In this document: positions 35,601 through 44,189 of the stretch, piece after piece
How the letters are laid out: the number at the start of each line of letters is the position of its first letter
Position numbering within the stretch: position 1 is the first letter of the stretch
NCBI GenBank assembly: GCA_009746045.1
Contig: RPFO01002133.1
Coordinates: forward strand, 63,394-127,393
Source of the DNA: Mesostigma viride
Lineage: Eukaryota > Streptophyta > Mesostigmatophyceae > Mesostigmatales > Mesostigmataceae
Reading direction: 5' to 3'
DNA: 64,000 nt
The notes under the pieces: model-generated
What the model saw: the letters and a program-made list of their open reading frames with translations, nothing else
Database searches by the model: none
Told to the model about the DNA's origin: nothing
Made by a program: the position numbers and the translations under genes

Positions 35601-37253
35601 ATGCGATGGATGCGACGCATGATGCGCGGTGCGCAGCAATCAGATGACAGGACGTGCATGAGAGCCGGCCGAACGCCAGGACCTCTGAAGGGGGTGGAGA
35701 AATACACGAATTTGCGAGGGGGGCCAGCACAGAGGGGCGATGCACGACGCATGATGCGTAGCAATGAAAGTCAACATTATCCCACGCCAACCCCCTTGCC
35801 TTGCCTTGCCTTGCCTTGCCTTGCCTTGCCTTGCCTTGCCTTGCCTTGCCTTGCCTTGCCTTGCCTTGCCTTGCCTTGCCTTGCCTGGCCTCGCCTGTCC
35901 TGTCCTGTCCTGTCCTGTCCTGTCCTGCCCTGTCCTGTCCTGTCCTGTCCTGTCCTGTCCTGTCCTGTCCTGTCCTGTCCTGTCCTGCCCTGCCCTGCCC
36001 TGTCCTGTCCTGTCCTGTCCTGTCCTGTCCTGTCCTGTCCTGTCCTGTCCTGTCCTGTCATTGCCTTGCCTTGCCTTGCCTTGCCTCGCGTTGCCTTGCC
36101 TTGCCTTGCCTTGCCTTGCCTTGCCTTGCCTGGCCTGGCCTCGCCTGTCCTGTCCTGTCCTGCCCTGTCCTGTCCTGTCCTGTCCTGTCCTGTCCTGTCC
36201 TGTCCTGTCCTGTCCTGTCCTGTCCTGTCCTGTCCTGTCCTGTCCTGTCCTGTCCTGTCCTGTCCTGTCCTGTCCTGTCCTGTCCTGTCCTGTCCTGTCC
36301 TGTCCTGTCCTGTCCTGTCCTGTCCTGTCCTGTCCTGTCCTGTCCTGTCCTTGCCTTGCCTTGCCTCGCGTTGCCTTGCCTTGCCTTGCCATGCCTCGCG
36401 TTGCCTCGCCATGCCTCGCCATGCCTCGCCTTGCCTTGCCTTGCCTTGCCTTGCCTTGCCTTGCCTTGCCTTGCCTTGCCTTGCCTTGCCTTGCCTTGCC
36501 TTGCCTTGCCTTGCCTTGCCTCGCCTCGCGAAGCTGTAGCTGCAGGACGCGCAATAACATGGACAAACGACCTCTGTATGTCGTCGAGGCAGGCTGCACA
36601 GGGTACACCAAATGCTGCACAACTCCGCATGTGTGTGTAAGTGCGTGGATGCTGCACCCTTGGGGGGGACACCAAGAAGAGTGATGCATGATGCACGGTG
36701 TGTGGCAGCTGATGTGGCGATATGTGTCGCATGCCCGTGTTTTATATCGTCATGCTTGGCAGGATGCACACGACGAAACGAACAACCAGTGCTGCTGCTG
36801 CTGATTCAAACATGCTTTCTGGCTGTCCCGGCAAAATTACTGGCTAAGTTGTGCTGCTGCTGCTGATTATGAATATCAATGATGACAACCACGATATGAT
36901 GACAACAATGAAGATACTAAACAAAATGATAATAATTTTGAATCGCAACAGAAACAGACAGGTAGCCAGTAAGCATTTGGCCGGGGCAGATTGGATTAGG
37001 GATGCAAATACAACCACAACAGCAGCATCAGCCAGCAAGCGATTCACCAAGTACTCACAAAAACCAGGCCTGTCTACGAGGATTGCTAAGCATTCAGCAT
37101 CCTCGCTGCACGAGGCCTATTATCATATACATCAACTGACTGACTGACTGACTGACTGACTGACTGACTGACTGACTGACTGACTGACTGACTGACTGAC
37201 TGACTGACTGACTGACTGACTGACTGACTGACTGACTGACTGACTGACTGACT

Positions 37254-37304
<51 letters not shown>

Positions 37305-40300
37305 TGACTGACTGACTGACTGACTGACTGACTGACTGACTGACTGACTGACTGACTGACTGACTGACTGATTTCAAGAGGCCAGGGACTCACTTTGGTT
37401 GGAGGGCCGCGGGCAGACCGACTTTACACTCCCCCGGTGCCCCTTGAATATCCCGAGGCAGGCATTACCACGCTCAGGGTCCCACAGTTGCATCTGCGAG
37501 CAGCAACCGCCAGCACAATCACAGCTTCTGGTCCGAACATGAGTGTGCAGTCCCTACGCTTGCTTCATGAAGGGTAGGCTTATATGAGAGGAACAGCGAT
37601 GCCGTAGGGCATGGAAAGAGGATGAGGTTTGAAGAGTGTGCGTTGCCCTGGTCGTCCGGCTGCATGATGCCAGAATTATTAAACCACCGTCTGGCCGCCT
37701 TAAGCAATCTACCATCTGGTCGCCTGAAACAACCAAAAAGTCTCAACATCTGGTCGCCTGCAACAACCAAGAAATCTCACCATCTGGTTGCCTGAAACAA
37801 CCAAGTCTCACCATCTGGTCGCCTGAAACAACCAAAAAGTCTCAACATCTGGTCGCCTGCAACAACCAAAAAGTCTCAACATCTGGTCGCCTGAAACAAC
37901 CAAGAAATCTCACCATCTGGTTGCCTGAAGCAACCAAAAATTCTCACTGTTTGGTCGCCTAAAACAACCAAAAAGTCTCACCATCTGGTTGCCTGAAACA
38001 ACCAAGAAATCTCACGGTTTGGTCGCCTGAAACAACCAAAACGTCTCACCATCTGGTTGCCTGAAACAACCAAAAAGTCTCACTGTTTGGTCGCCTGGAA
38101 CAACCAAAAAGTCTCACCATCTGGTTGCCTGACACAACTCACCGTCTGGTCGCCTGAGGCGGTGATAATGCGCGTGTCGCCCTCGGTCCAGCACGCGTCA
38201 AAGACGGCGTTGTTGTGAGCCTCCCAGCTCTGGGTGATGGCCAGACGTGATCTCGTTGGGAATAAGAATAAGGTCAAGGTCAAGGATCGTCGCTCGAGTG
38301 TGAACAAGGGATTTGAGCACCAGCGGCCAGGGATATGTTTTTTTTGCTGTGTGTGTTACGGCATGTGCCACTGTGTTTGGTGCGCCTACCCTAGCAGAGC
38401 AGGCTCAGGGAGGTGGACAGTGGCACACAAGCCTATGCGCTGTGGGGCCAATGGCTTGGGCTGACATCCTCAACCGGCCATCCACTAAAAACTAGATTAA
38501 GGCCATTACAAGGTCGTTGTAAGATCATAGAAAAGTCATTATAAAAAGGCCATCAATCAGATACCAATAGGTTATTATAAGGTCATAGAAAATTGGTCAA
38601 AAGGATATTGTCCTCCATCTCGTCAATGCGTCGCGGCAGGGACTGTAGAGTGTTGACTACAGTGACCACGCCATCCTCGTCGCTCACGACAATATTGTGT
38701 CCGTGGTTGCCCACCTGTAGCCATGGGGGGCGGAGAGGTGCAGGCATTTAGGGGGGAGGGATGCGGCCATGGGGAGGATGGTTCAGACATGCACGTCGCG
38801 GTGTTAGGATCTATCATGGCAAGCGCCTGCTGTGCTCCGCGACTCCCCAACGGGAGTGCTAGATTAAATTAATTGATCAAGTAGTGGCCAGCGTTGGTGA
38901 TGTTGCAACCAGTAACTAGTGGCCAGCATTGGCATTGTTGCAACTAGTAACTAGTGGCCAGCATTGGTGATGTTGCAACTAGTAATAAGTGACCAGCATT
39001 GGCATTGTTAAAACTAGTAATTAGTGGCCAGCGTTGGTTATGTTGCATGCGCAATCTGTTGTGAGCATTTGCCCACCAGCAGCCATGTGTGTGTGGGGGG
39101 GGGGGTGAAGGGGAGGGAGAGGGCACACACAAGCTAGGGAGACTAGAAATAGGTAAGAAGAGAGATTGAACACAGATCAGCACTGGTATGACATGGTGGC
39201 ACACACAAACTAGGGAGACTAGAAATAAGTAAGTAGAGAGATTGAACAGATCAGCACTGGTATGACATGGTGGCACACACAAACTAGGGAGACTAGAAAT
39301 AGGTAAGAAGAGAGATTGAACAGATCAGCACTGGTATGACATGGTGGCACACACAAACTAGGGAGACTAGAAATAGGTAAGTAGAGAGATTGAAAACAGA
39401 TCAGCACTGGTATGATATGGTGAGGATTAATTGATTAATGAAGTAAAAGCACGTGACTGCGTCACGTGGGTACCAATAAAGGAACCTTCAATCCCTAAAC
39501 AAAACGAGGAGGCAGAGCGCCCTAGATTCTCTCCCTGCCTCAATCGGGCAGGCCACAGGACGCTCTCTGCATCATGGTGCAGGCCCAACAGTGGCTGCAC
39601 ACAACAAGTAGGCTGATACAAAGCGAATGCTGCGGCACCGCCTCATGCGGGTCTGGGAGAATAAATGGGGGCGATGATGCAGCCTCGAGGTAGAGAGACT
39701 AAACATACGTCTAGAGAGATGCGACGTAGGCCAAGACGGGTGTGGTATGAGGGCGATGATGCAGCCACGAGGTAGGGACTTCCCCCATCCGCTTCCCTGC
39801 AAGCTGAGCACCCACCTCTACACCACAGTTTCAAATCTCTAACGATGAATCCCACCAGGCTGACCACTAAACTCCCACCCATCCCCACAACCCAATATCT
39901 GGCCCAGCGGGCAGGCCTCTCCTTCCTCTTTTTGCTGACGTGGACTCATTCATTTGTGCTGAATCAGGCCACAAAGGCAACACACAAATAGGACATGCAG
40001 GCAGGAGCACAAAAGACAGGAGAACAAAGGCGGCAAAAGACTCCCTTTCTCCCTCACCCCACTCACCGTGCTGAAGCAGACCACAAAGGCAAGGCAAAAC
40101 GCAGGGCCACAAAGGCAAAACTTCTTTAAGTCCTCCCCCCCCCCCTTAAGCGGACTCACCGTGCTGAAGCGGACCACAAAGGGGGGCACTGGGGGCCCGT
40201 TGCCATAAGGCTGGATGGGCAGCACACCACCCGCCCCCTTGATGCCCCCCGGGCAGGAGAAGTCGCTCACAAAGGGGCGCGGCATTACTGCCATGTGCAA

Positions 40301-41756
40301 TGGGCGGCGAGCAGACAAAAATGGGACCAGATCGAAATCGTGAGCGGAAAAACGGGCAGCAAGCGGGGTCATGGACCCGACAGCTGTCGAATATATTCTA
40401 ACAAGCAGAGCGTGTTAAGCAGAGCGGGCCCAGGATCCGACAGCTGTCGAAATAATGCTATAAAAGCAGGGCGTGCTAAGCTATGCGCTATGTAGAGTGT
40501 GCTAGTGCTATGAAGTGAAGTTTATTAGGGAGAAATTGGCCCCCAAGCAGAGGTCACGGCCGAGCTTGCAACCTGGATGCACCAACTATGGAGTATAGAA
40601 ATGATAATTTTTTATTGCATAATTCGGGTAGATACCATTAGTACAACAATCCTTGCAAAACAAGCCTTGTAAATGATCTCAGAGCGGTGCCTGCACATGG
40701 ATGCCACGCAAGTCACTTGAAGCTGAACAGACAACAGGTGGGCTTTGTGATCCCTTGGCCTGCTACCGGGATGAGCGGGTGAGGATGTGTGGCTGTGGGG
40801 CAGATGGTCCGCGGGACACATGGGCTTGAACTTGGGTGATCGTAGGGGAAGCAGAAAGGCGAAATGCGGGGAAAAAATGGTTCTTGATACACTTCTTCGG
40901 GTGGTTTTGTCATCTAATTTGATGAGTCTAGTTGCCCCAAGCAGCCATCAGGCTGGTAGAACTTGGCGAACAGTGCGGCAGATTAGTGGTTCAATAAACA
41001 GGAATAGAAAGATCCATTGCTTCAGGAATTCTTGGCCACCCAGAACAGCAACAACCGTCTAAATAGGACGGCCCTCCAATAGGACAGTTTTCCAATAGGA
41101 CTGTCTAATGCAAGGACAAATGTATATAGTAAAATATATTGTAATTATTCTTATTGACTTTGCTGATGGTTTTAAGGTAATGATGGTTATTGCGGTGGTA
41201 GAGCACCCAAAACGCCAGCTAGGGAAGCTAATGCAGGCAATGCGCAAAACTTTGAAGCTTGGTTGTAGGAATTCACAGAAGGAAGAGCAGCCAAAAACAT
41301 TTTTCGGAAGGCATGGTGCAGCAGAGCAACAGGAAATACTGGGGGTGCAACACTAAGCTTCTGCTTGGTTAAGTGAGAGGCAAACGTCCGCCCATACTTG
41401 TGCCGTTTGCCTGCTGGAAGTCGGAAGAGGGTACCAAGTCGTAAGTTGGTGCCCCTAACATTATAGGGAAAAAAATGCTCACCTCTTCGGCCGTGACCAA
41501 TTTCTCGGCACATCAGGTTGTCGTGGAGATGGTCCGAGAAGCCCCGATTGCTTACGTATAACTCGGAAAAAATTCCCCGTCGGTGTGGGGTTGGTGAGAG
41601 CAACGGCTCTCCTGCACCTCCGCACCGTGGCATTGGGGTTTGGAAATGCGGCAGGGCACTGTCGGCTGCACTATCTCGCATCTGGGCGAGGTTGCCCGGA
41701 GGAGCGTACAGACGGCTTGTGGGCCCTCCGGGCAGCTGAACATGCATCGAGCTCAT
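27517..41756 (-). CDS. DTL: CDT2/DTL, substrate receptor of CRL4-Cdt2 ubiquitin ligase
   Basis: WD40 adaptor that brings PCNA-bound substrates such as CDT1 to CUL4-DDB1. Coding exons (minus strand): 41756-41483, 40287-40160, 38714-38609, 38246-38143, 37493-37394, 35563-35449, 35060-34976, 34660-34581, 33613-33529, 32559-32471, 31196-31112, 30466-30398, 29515-29439, 29009-28961, 28299-27517. All phases agree and the total is 743 codons including the stop (human DTL is 730 aa). Landmarks: [129 protein letters not shown] and [18 protein letters not shown] (residues 252-255) and WDLR (336-339) are the two DDB1-binding WDXR motifs. The C-terminal half is disordered with a Gly-Gln repeat and ends in a PIP-like RRTIVDYF (724-731). 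Intron 3 appears AT-AC. The exact start in exon 1 is the weakest point. Confidence 0.9.
29089..29310. repeat. 56-57-bp minisatellite, 4 copies, CDT2 intron 13
   Basis: Tandem units containing GGTGACAAGTCTGACAAATT and CACAGCTTGGGTGCT, with GAGCTTGAGGC at the joint. No clear link to an exon edge. Confidence 0.85.
30255..30420 (-). repeat. degenerate copies of CDT2 exon 12 end and donor
   Basis: Read on +, GCACGCACCGGCCATATGTA (exon 12 end plus GTGCGT donor) recurs as CACGCATCAGCCATACGTAG at about 30335 and GCATGCACCGGCCACACACC at about 30265. Each is followed by a TTGGAG/TTGGGG segment. There are three copies in ~160 bp, the outer two intronic. Confidence 0.65.
30467..30560 (-). repeat. repeated 3' splice-site tract before CDT2 exon 12
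   Basis: GGAAGGAAGGCATTAGGGATGA-like units (polypyrimidine tract on the minus strand) occur three to four times, abutting the acceptor of exon 12 at 30467. Confidence 0.7.
31017..31145 (-). repeat. duplicate of CDT2 exon 11 end and donor
   Basis: On +, CTCACCCGTGTGAAAAACGA then CGTGGCCCAGTTGT (donor and exon end) is echoed ~75 bp away by CTCCCCGAGTGAACAAGGAC then ATGGCCAGTTGT (31025-31060). Confidence 0.7.
31540..31740. repeat. 28-bp minisatellite, 7 copies, CDT2 intron 10
   Basis: Seven almost identical copies of TAGACACAAGAGTTCCCCGA followed by CTATGAGA. The high identity indicates recent expansion. Confidence 0.95.
31975..32095. repeat. 18-bp degenerate array (CCATCCCTATATA)
   Basis: About seven or eight copies of a (G/C)CATCCCTA(T/A)ATA(A/C)A unit in CDT2 intron 10. 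Confidence 0.8.
32235..32475 (-). repeat. 30-bp array built on the CDT2 exon 10 donor
   Basis: On the minus strand, GTAAGTGCGCTCATCAAAGA at the donor of exon 10 is followed by about eight 30-bp units such as GTGCGTGTGGTCATCGAAGA and GTGAGTGTGGTCATCGAAGA, each with a G-rich end. Many units carry GTGAGT or GTGCGT, so the intron begins with a ladder of donor-like sites. Confidence 0.8.
32574..32634. repeat. (GT)n microsatellite
   Basis: GT dinucleotide run with some GC steps, just upstream (minus strand) of the acceptor of CDT2 exon 10. Confidence 0.95.
33235..33478. repeat. 58-bp minisatellite, 4 copies, CDT2 intron 9
   Basis: Four nearly perfect units containing GCCTACATTTGTTTGTCTAT, CTACCTGTGTGCCTATCTAG and TTGTTTCCCTGCCTAGTT. 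Confidence 0.95.
35790..36532. repeat. (CCTTG)n / (CCTGT)n pentanucleotide array, CDT2 intron 5
   Basis: About 740 bp of 5-bp units in alternating homogeneous blocks: CCTTG (35796-35885), CCTGT/CCTGC (35886-36058), CCTTG (36059-36130), CCTGT (36140-36350) and CCTTG (36351-36530, some CGCG/CATG variants). It is open in several frames on both strands, giving spurious ORFs of 220-350 codons. Confidence 0.97.
37135..37371. repeat. (GACT)n microsatellite, ~59 units
   Basis: Almost pure tetranucleotide run with one substitution (near 37276). It starts ~20 bp downstream of the CDT2 exon 5 donor. Confidence 0.98.
37683..38153 (-). repeat. 34-bp minisatellite: ~14 copies of the CDT2 exon 4 end plus donor
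   Basis: On the minus strand the exon ends TCAGGCGACCAGACG|GTGAGT. The intron continues with ~14 copies of TCAGGCAACCAGATGGTGAG plus ACTTTTTGGTTGTT, alternating with CAGGCGACCA(A/G)A(C/T) variants. Each copy keeps a GTGAG donor core. The true exon edge is the first member of the array. Confidence 0.9.
38247..38608 (-). other. putative U12-type AT-AC intron (CDT2 intron 3)
   Basis: The exon ends GGAGGACA and the intron starts ATATCCTTTT, a perfect match to the U12 AT-AC 5' splice-site consensus ATATCCTT. It ends GATCAC|GT, and TTCCCAAC ~10 nt upstream is a candidate branch site. The join has phase 1 plus 2 nt and restores [17 protein letters not shown]. No GT donor can join exon 3 to exon 4 in frame without dropping conserved residues, because a stop follows. 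Confidence 0.6.
38800..38880 (+). mobile_element. LINE 3' terminus (hairpin plus AT tail) in CDT2 intron 2
   Basis: GTGCTCCGCGACTCCCCAAC then GGGAGTGCTAGATTAAATTA repeats the 3' end of the minus-strand LINE at 17.2 kb, here on the plus strand with an ATTAAATTAATTGATCA tail. Confidence 0.65.
38881..39425. repeat. two minisatellites between facing LINE tails
   Basis: 38882-39055: five ~36-bp units (AGTGGCCAGC(A/G)TTGG and TGTTGCAACTAGTAACT). 39125-39420: four ~75-bp units (CTAGGGAGACTAGAAATAGG and GATCAGCACTGGTATGACAT). They fill the space between two retroelement tails that point at each other. Confidence 0.85.
39425..39560 (-). mobile_element. retroelement 3' terminus with CACGTGAC hairpin
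   Basis: Minus-strand partner of the 15.6 kb element: CTAGGGCGCTCTGCC, GATTGAAGGTTCCTTTATTG, then CACGTGAC-GCA-GTCACGTG and a TTCATTAATCAATTAATCC tail. It lies in CDT2 intron 2. Confidence 0.7.
39950..40187 (-). repeat. CDT2 exon 2 end and donor in three copies
   Basis: On +, ACTCACCGTGCTGAAGCGGA then CCACAAAGG at 40154-40182 is the donor and end of exon 2. ACTCACCGTGCTGAAGCAGA then CCACAAAGG recurs at 40061-40089 (28 of 29 bases). A third copy, TGTGCTGAATCAGGCCACAA then AGG, at about 39957 has lost the donor. Both intact copies carry GTGAGT. Confidence 0.9.
40370..40470. repeat. ~70-bp tandem duplication with CGACAGCTGTCG palindrome
   Basis: Two copies of (A/C)CGACAGCTGTCGAA.TA.T.CTA followed by AAGCAG.GCGTG.TAAGC, in CDT2 intron 1. 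Confidence 0.75.
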
Positions 41757-42581
41757 TGTTTGAAATAGAAAGCAGCGGCCGCCTTATTAGTTAGTGTCGC
41801 ACCGCCATTCCCGGGCTGCAGACAACTATATCGAGTGAGCACACCACAAATGAAACCACTGCGGCGGTTGCCTAAATCCAATGGGTCATCGGAGAATGAA
41901 GCGGTGAAGCGTTGGCGTCAAGAAGCGGCAGCTGTAAGGGCGCCATGGATTGCGTCTATTCACTTTCAAAGGAATTCGACTCTCCCGCTATAAAATTCAA
42001 GTCTCCCGCGGAAGTCAAGCAAAACGCGTGCCACCCAGCGTCATCCGGGTCGCCCGGACCGAAGAAACTTGGCGTCAGGTTGGCGTCGTAAATCGGCGCC
42101 AAAAACAAATGTTCAAACGGAGCGTGGTTTCGCGCGCAGACGGGCCAGGGCGCAACCTCTCGGCGCAAATCCGGCCCGTAAGTTGATGCCCCTGCACTTT
42201 GCAAGGAAACCTCCGCCGCGGGGCAGACGGCAGATATCAACCCCAACGCGAAAATGACAGCCATCTACTGAGTGAGCCATGGTGGCTTCTGCTTATGGAG
42301 CCTTCATTTATGCGAACAGCTCTTTACACAAATAAAGGGGAGGTTTGACTTCGTGACCTTCCCTCCCATTTTAAGAGTCGCGGAAAGTTACAGGACAAAT
42401 TTGTCGGTTTTGAGGAAGCTTTAAGGCATATGTATGAGAAGGCATTAACTGGAAGTCGCTATCGTCGGCATGGAAAATCTGCAGTGAATATGCTGGCTCC
42501 AGATAGGCGGCTGTATCAGATTTAAAGTTGAACGTCATTGAGAGCGAAGGCCAGTGACGTCTAAGGTCAAGGAAAGAAGTT
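41757..42581. promoter_or_regulatory. divergent intergenic region CDT2 / TAF15-like
   Basis: The ~825 bp between the CDT2 start codon (41756, minus) and the TAF15-like start codon (42582, plus) must hold both 5' UTRs and promoters. I found no TATA box or named factor site that I would defend. Confidence 0.6.
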
Positions 42582-44189
42582 ATGGCGACAGACACGGTTT
42601 ACGTCAGTGGGTTACCGCCCGGCACGAGCGCCGAGGATTTGGCCGAAATTTTTGGGTCGGTTGGGCTGCTGAAGACGGACAAGAGCACCGGCGCGCCAAA
42701 GATATGGCTTTACCGTGATAAAGAAACGGGGGAGCCAAAGGGCGATGCCACAGTGAGCTACGTGGACCCGCCAGCGGCTGCGGCAGCCGTGCAATTTTTC
42801 AATAATGCCGCATTCCACGGAGGAACCCTGCACGTCTCCCTCGCTCAGAAAAAGGATGCTCCCGGTGCACTACCGGCCGCTCCCCCCGCGCCCTCCCCGG
42901 CGGGACAGCCACCCAAGCCAGACTGGCAAGGCGAGGGCGACTGGCCATGCCCCAACGAGAGCTGCAATAATGTGAACTTCGCGTTCCGCGGGCAGTGCAA
43001 CCGATGCGGGACCCCCCGTCCCGACAACGCCGGCGGCGGGGCCGGCGCCGGTCGTGGCGCCGGTCGCGGGCGCGGACGTGGCCGAGGGGATGCCCCCGGT
43101 GCTGGTCGTGGCCGAGGGTCGGGTGGCCCCCCTGGGCTGTTTGGCCCTAATGACTGGAACTGCTCCATGTGCGGCAACACCAACTGGGCCAAGCGCGACA
43201 AGTGTAACATCTGCAACACACCACGCCCTGGCACTGTCGTGGATCACCGCGAGGGCCGTGGCGGCGGGTTCAAGGAACTGGACGAGATGGAGCTGGAGGA
43301 GGCCCGCAAGCGCCGCCGCGCGTACGATGACGACGACGACTGCATGTACGATGACTTTGGGAACTTGAAGAAGAAGTTTCGCGCGAAACATAAACAGCTG
43401 GCGGCCGCCACTGGGGACGACGCTGCCGCCGGTGGTGGTGACCGTGACGGTACCCCCAATTCGGCTGGCGTGAGGAGTGGGGACGGAGGCGCAGAGAATG
43501 TGTCTGGGAGGCCTGGTGGCGACGCAAGGGATTGGGATGCGGGTGGGTCCGATGCCGGGGGCCGTGCCGGCAGCGGTGGTGTACGGGGGCGTCCAGAAGA
43601 TGGGGGCCGAGGGCGCAGTGAAAGCCGGGAGTGGGAGGAGGAGGGGAGCAGGGGGAGGAGGGACGAGGAGGGGGGGCAGCGGAGGCGGGGCGGGTCTCGC
43701 GGTGACAGTCGCGAGCGCGACACAGAGGGGAACCGGCGGAGAGAGGGGGAGAGGGAGAAGGAGGGGGGCCGCGGGAGGAACTGGGAGGGTGACCGGGCCC
43801 AGGACCGGAGTGCGAGCCGGGAGCGGGAGCGTGGCAGGGATAGAAGCAGAGATAGGGAGAATGATTATGACCGGGACCGGGATAGAGATAGGGACAGAGA
43901 TCGGGATAGAGATAGGGACAGAGATAGGGACAGAGATAGGGAGAGGGAGAGGGAGAGGGACAGAGACAGGGACAGGAGCCGTGACCACAGTCGGGATTAT
44001 GACCGGGACCGGGAGCGGGGCCGTGACGGTGACAGGGATAGAGGGCGGGACAGGGAGAGGGACAGGGATCCTGAGAGGGGAGCTAGTCGTGATGGCAGCA
44101 AAGGCCGGGGGGATTGGAGGGACGATGGCGGCAGTCGGGGGCGCGAGTCTGGCAGGGACTCGGCTCGTGTGCGCGAACGCGATTGGTGA
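42582..44189 (+). CDS. TAF15/FUS-like RNA-binding protein (RRM, two RanBP2 zinc fingers, RG and RD repeats)
   Basis: 535-aa single-exon gene. RRM at residues ~4-90: RNP2 VYVSGL, RNP1 KGDATVSY, and the FET/TAF15-type loop KTDKSTGAPKIWLYRDKETG, which is nearly the plant TAF15b version. RanBP2-type zinc fingers: C123-C128-C139-C142 and C194-C197-C208-C211. An RG-rich linker (157-181) separates them. After an acidic/basic stretch (AYDDDDDCMYDDFGNLKKKF) comes a long disordered Arg/Gly/Glu tail with Arg-Asp dipeptide repeats around residues 425-470. Such proteins bind RNA in transcription and splicing and tend to form condensates. Plant TAF15 relatives mostly place a zinc finger before the RRM, whereas here both follow it. 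The lack of introns beside intron-rich neighbours is unusual. The divergent neighbour is CDT2. Confidence 0.9.
   Translation: MATDTVYVSGLPPGTSAEDLAEIFGSVGLLKTDKSTGAPKIWLYRDKETGEPKGDATVSYVDPPAAAAAVQFFNNAAFHGGTLHVSLAQKKDAPGALPAAPPAPSPAGQPPKPDWQGEGDWPCPNESCNNVNFAFRGQCNRCGTPRPDNAGGGAGAGRGAGRGRGRGRGDAPGAGRGRGSGGPPGLFGPNDWNCSMCGNTNWAKRDKCNICNTPRPGTVVDHREGRGGGFKELDEMELEEARKRRRAYDDDDDCMYDDFGNLKKKFRAKHKQLAAATGDDAAAGGGDRDGTPNSAGVRSGDGGAENVSGRPGGDARDWDAGGSDAGGRAGSGGVRGRPEDGGRGRSESREWEEEGSRGRRDEEGGQRRRGGSRGDSRERDTEGNRRREGEREKEGGRGRNWEGDRAQDRSASRERERGRDRSRDRENDYDRDRDRDRDRDRDRDRDRDRDRDRERERERDRDRDRSRDHSRDYDRDRERGRDGDRDRGRDRERDRDPERGASRDGSKGRGDWRDDGGSRGRESGRDSARVRERDW

Noticed and set aside
35478-36769. Leu/Pro/Cys and Lys/Gln/Gly ORFs of 220-353 codons
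   Set aside because: Read-through of the CCTTG/CCTGT pentamer array inside CDT2 intron 5.
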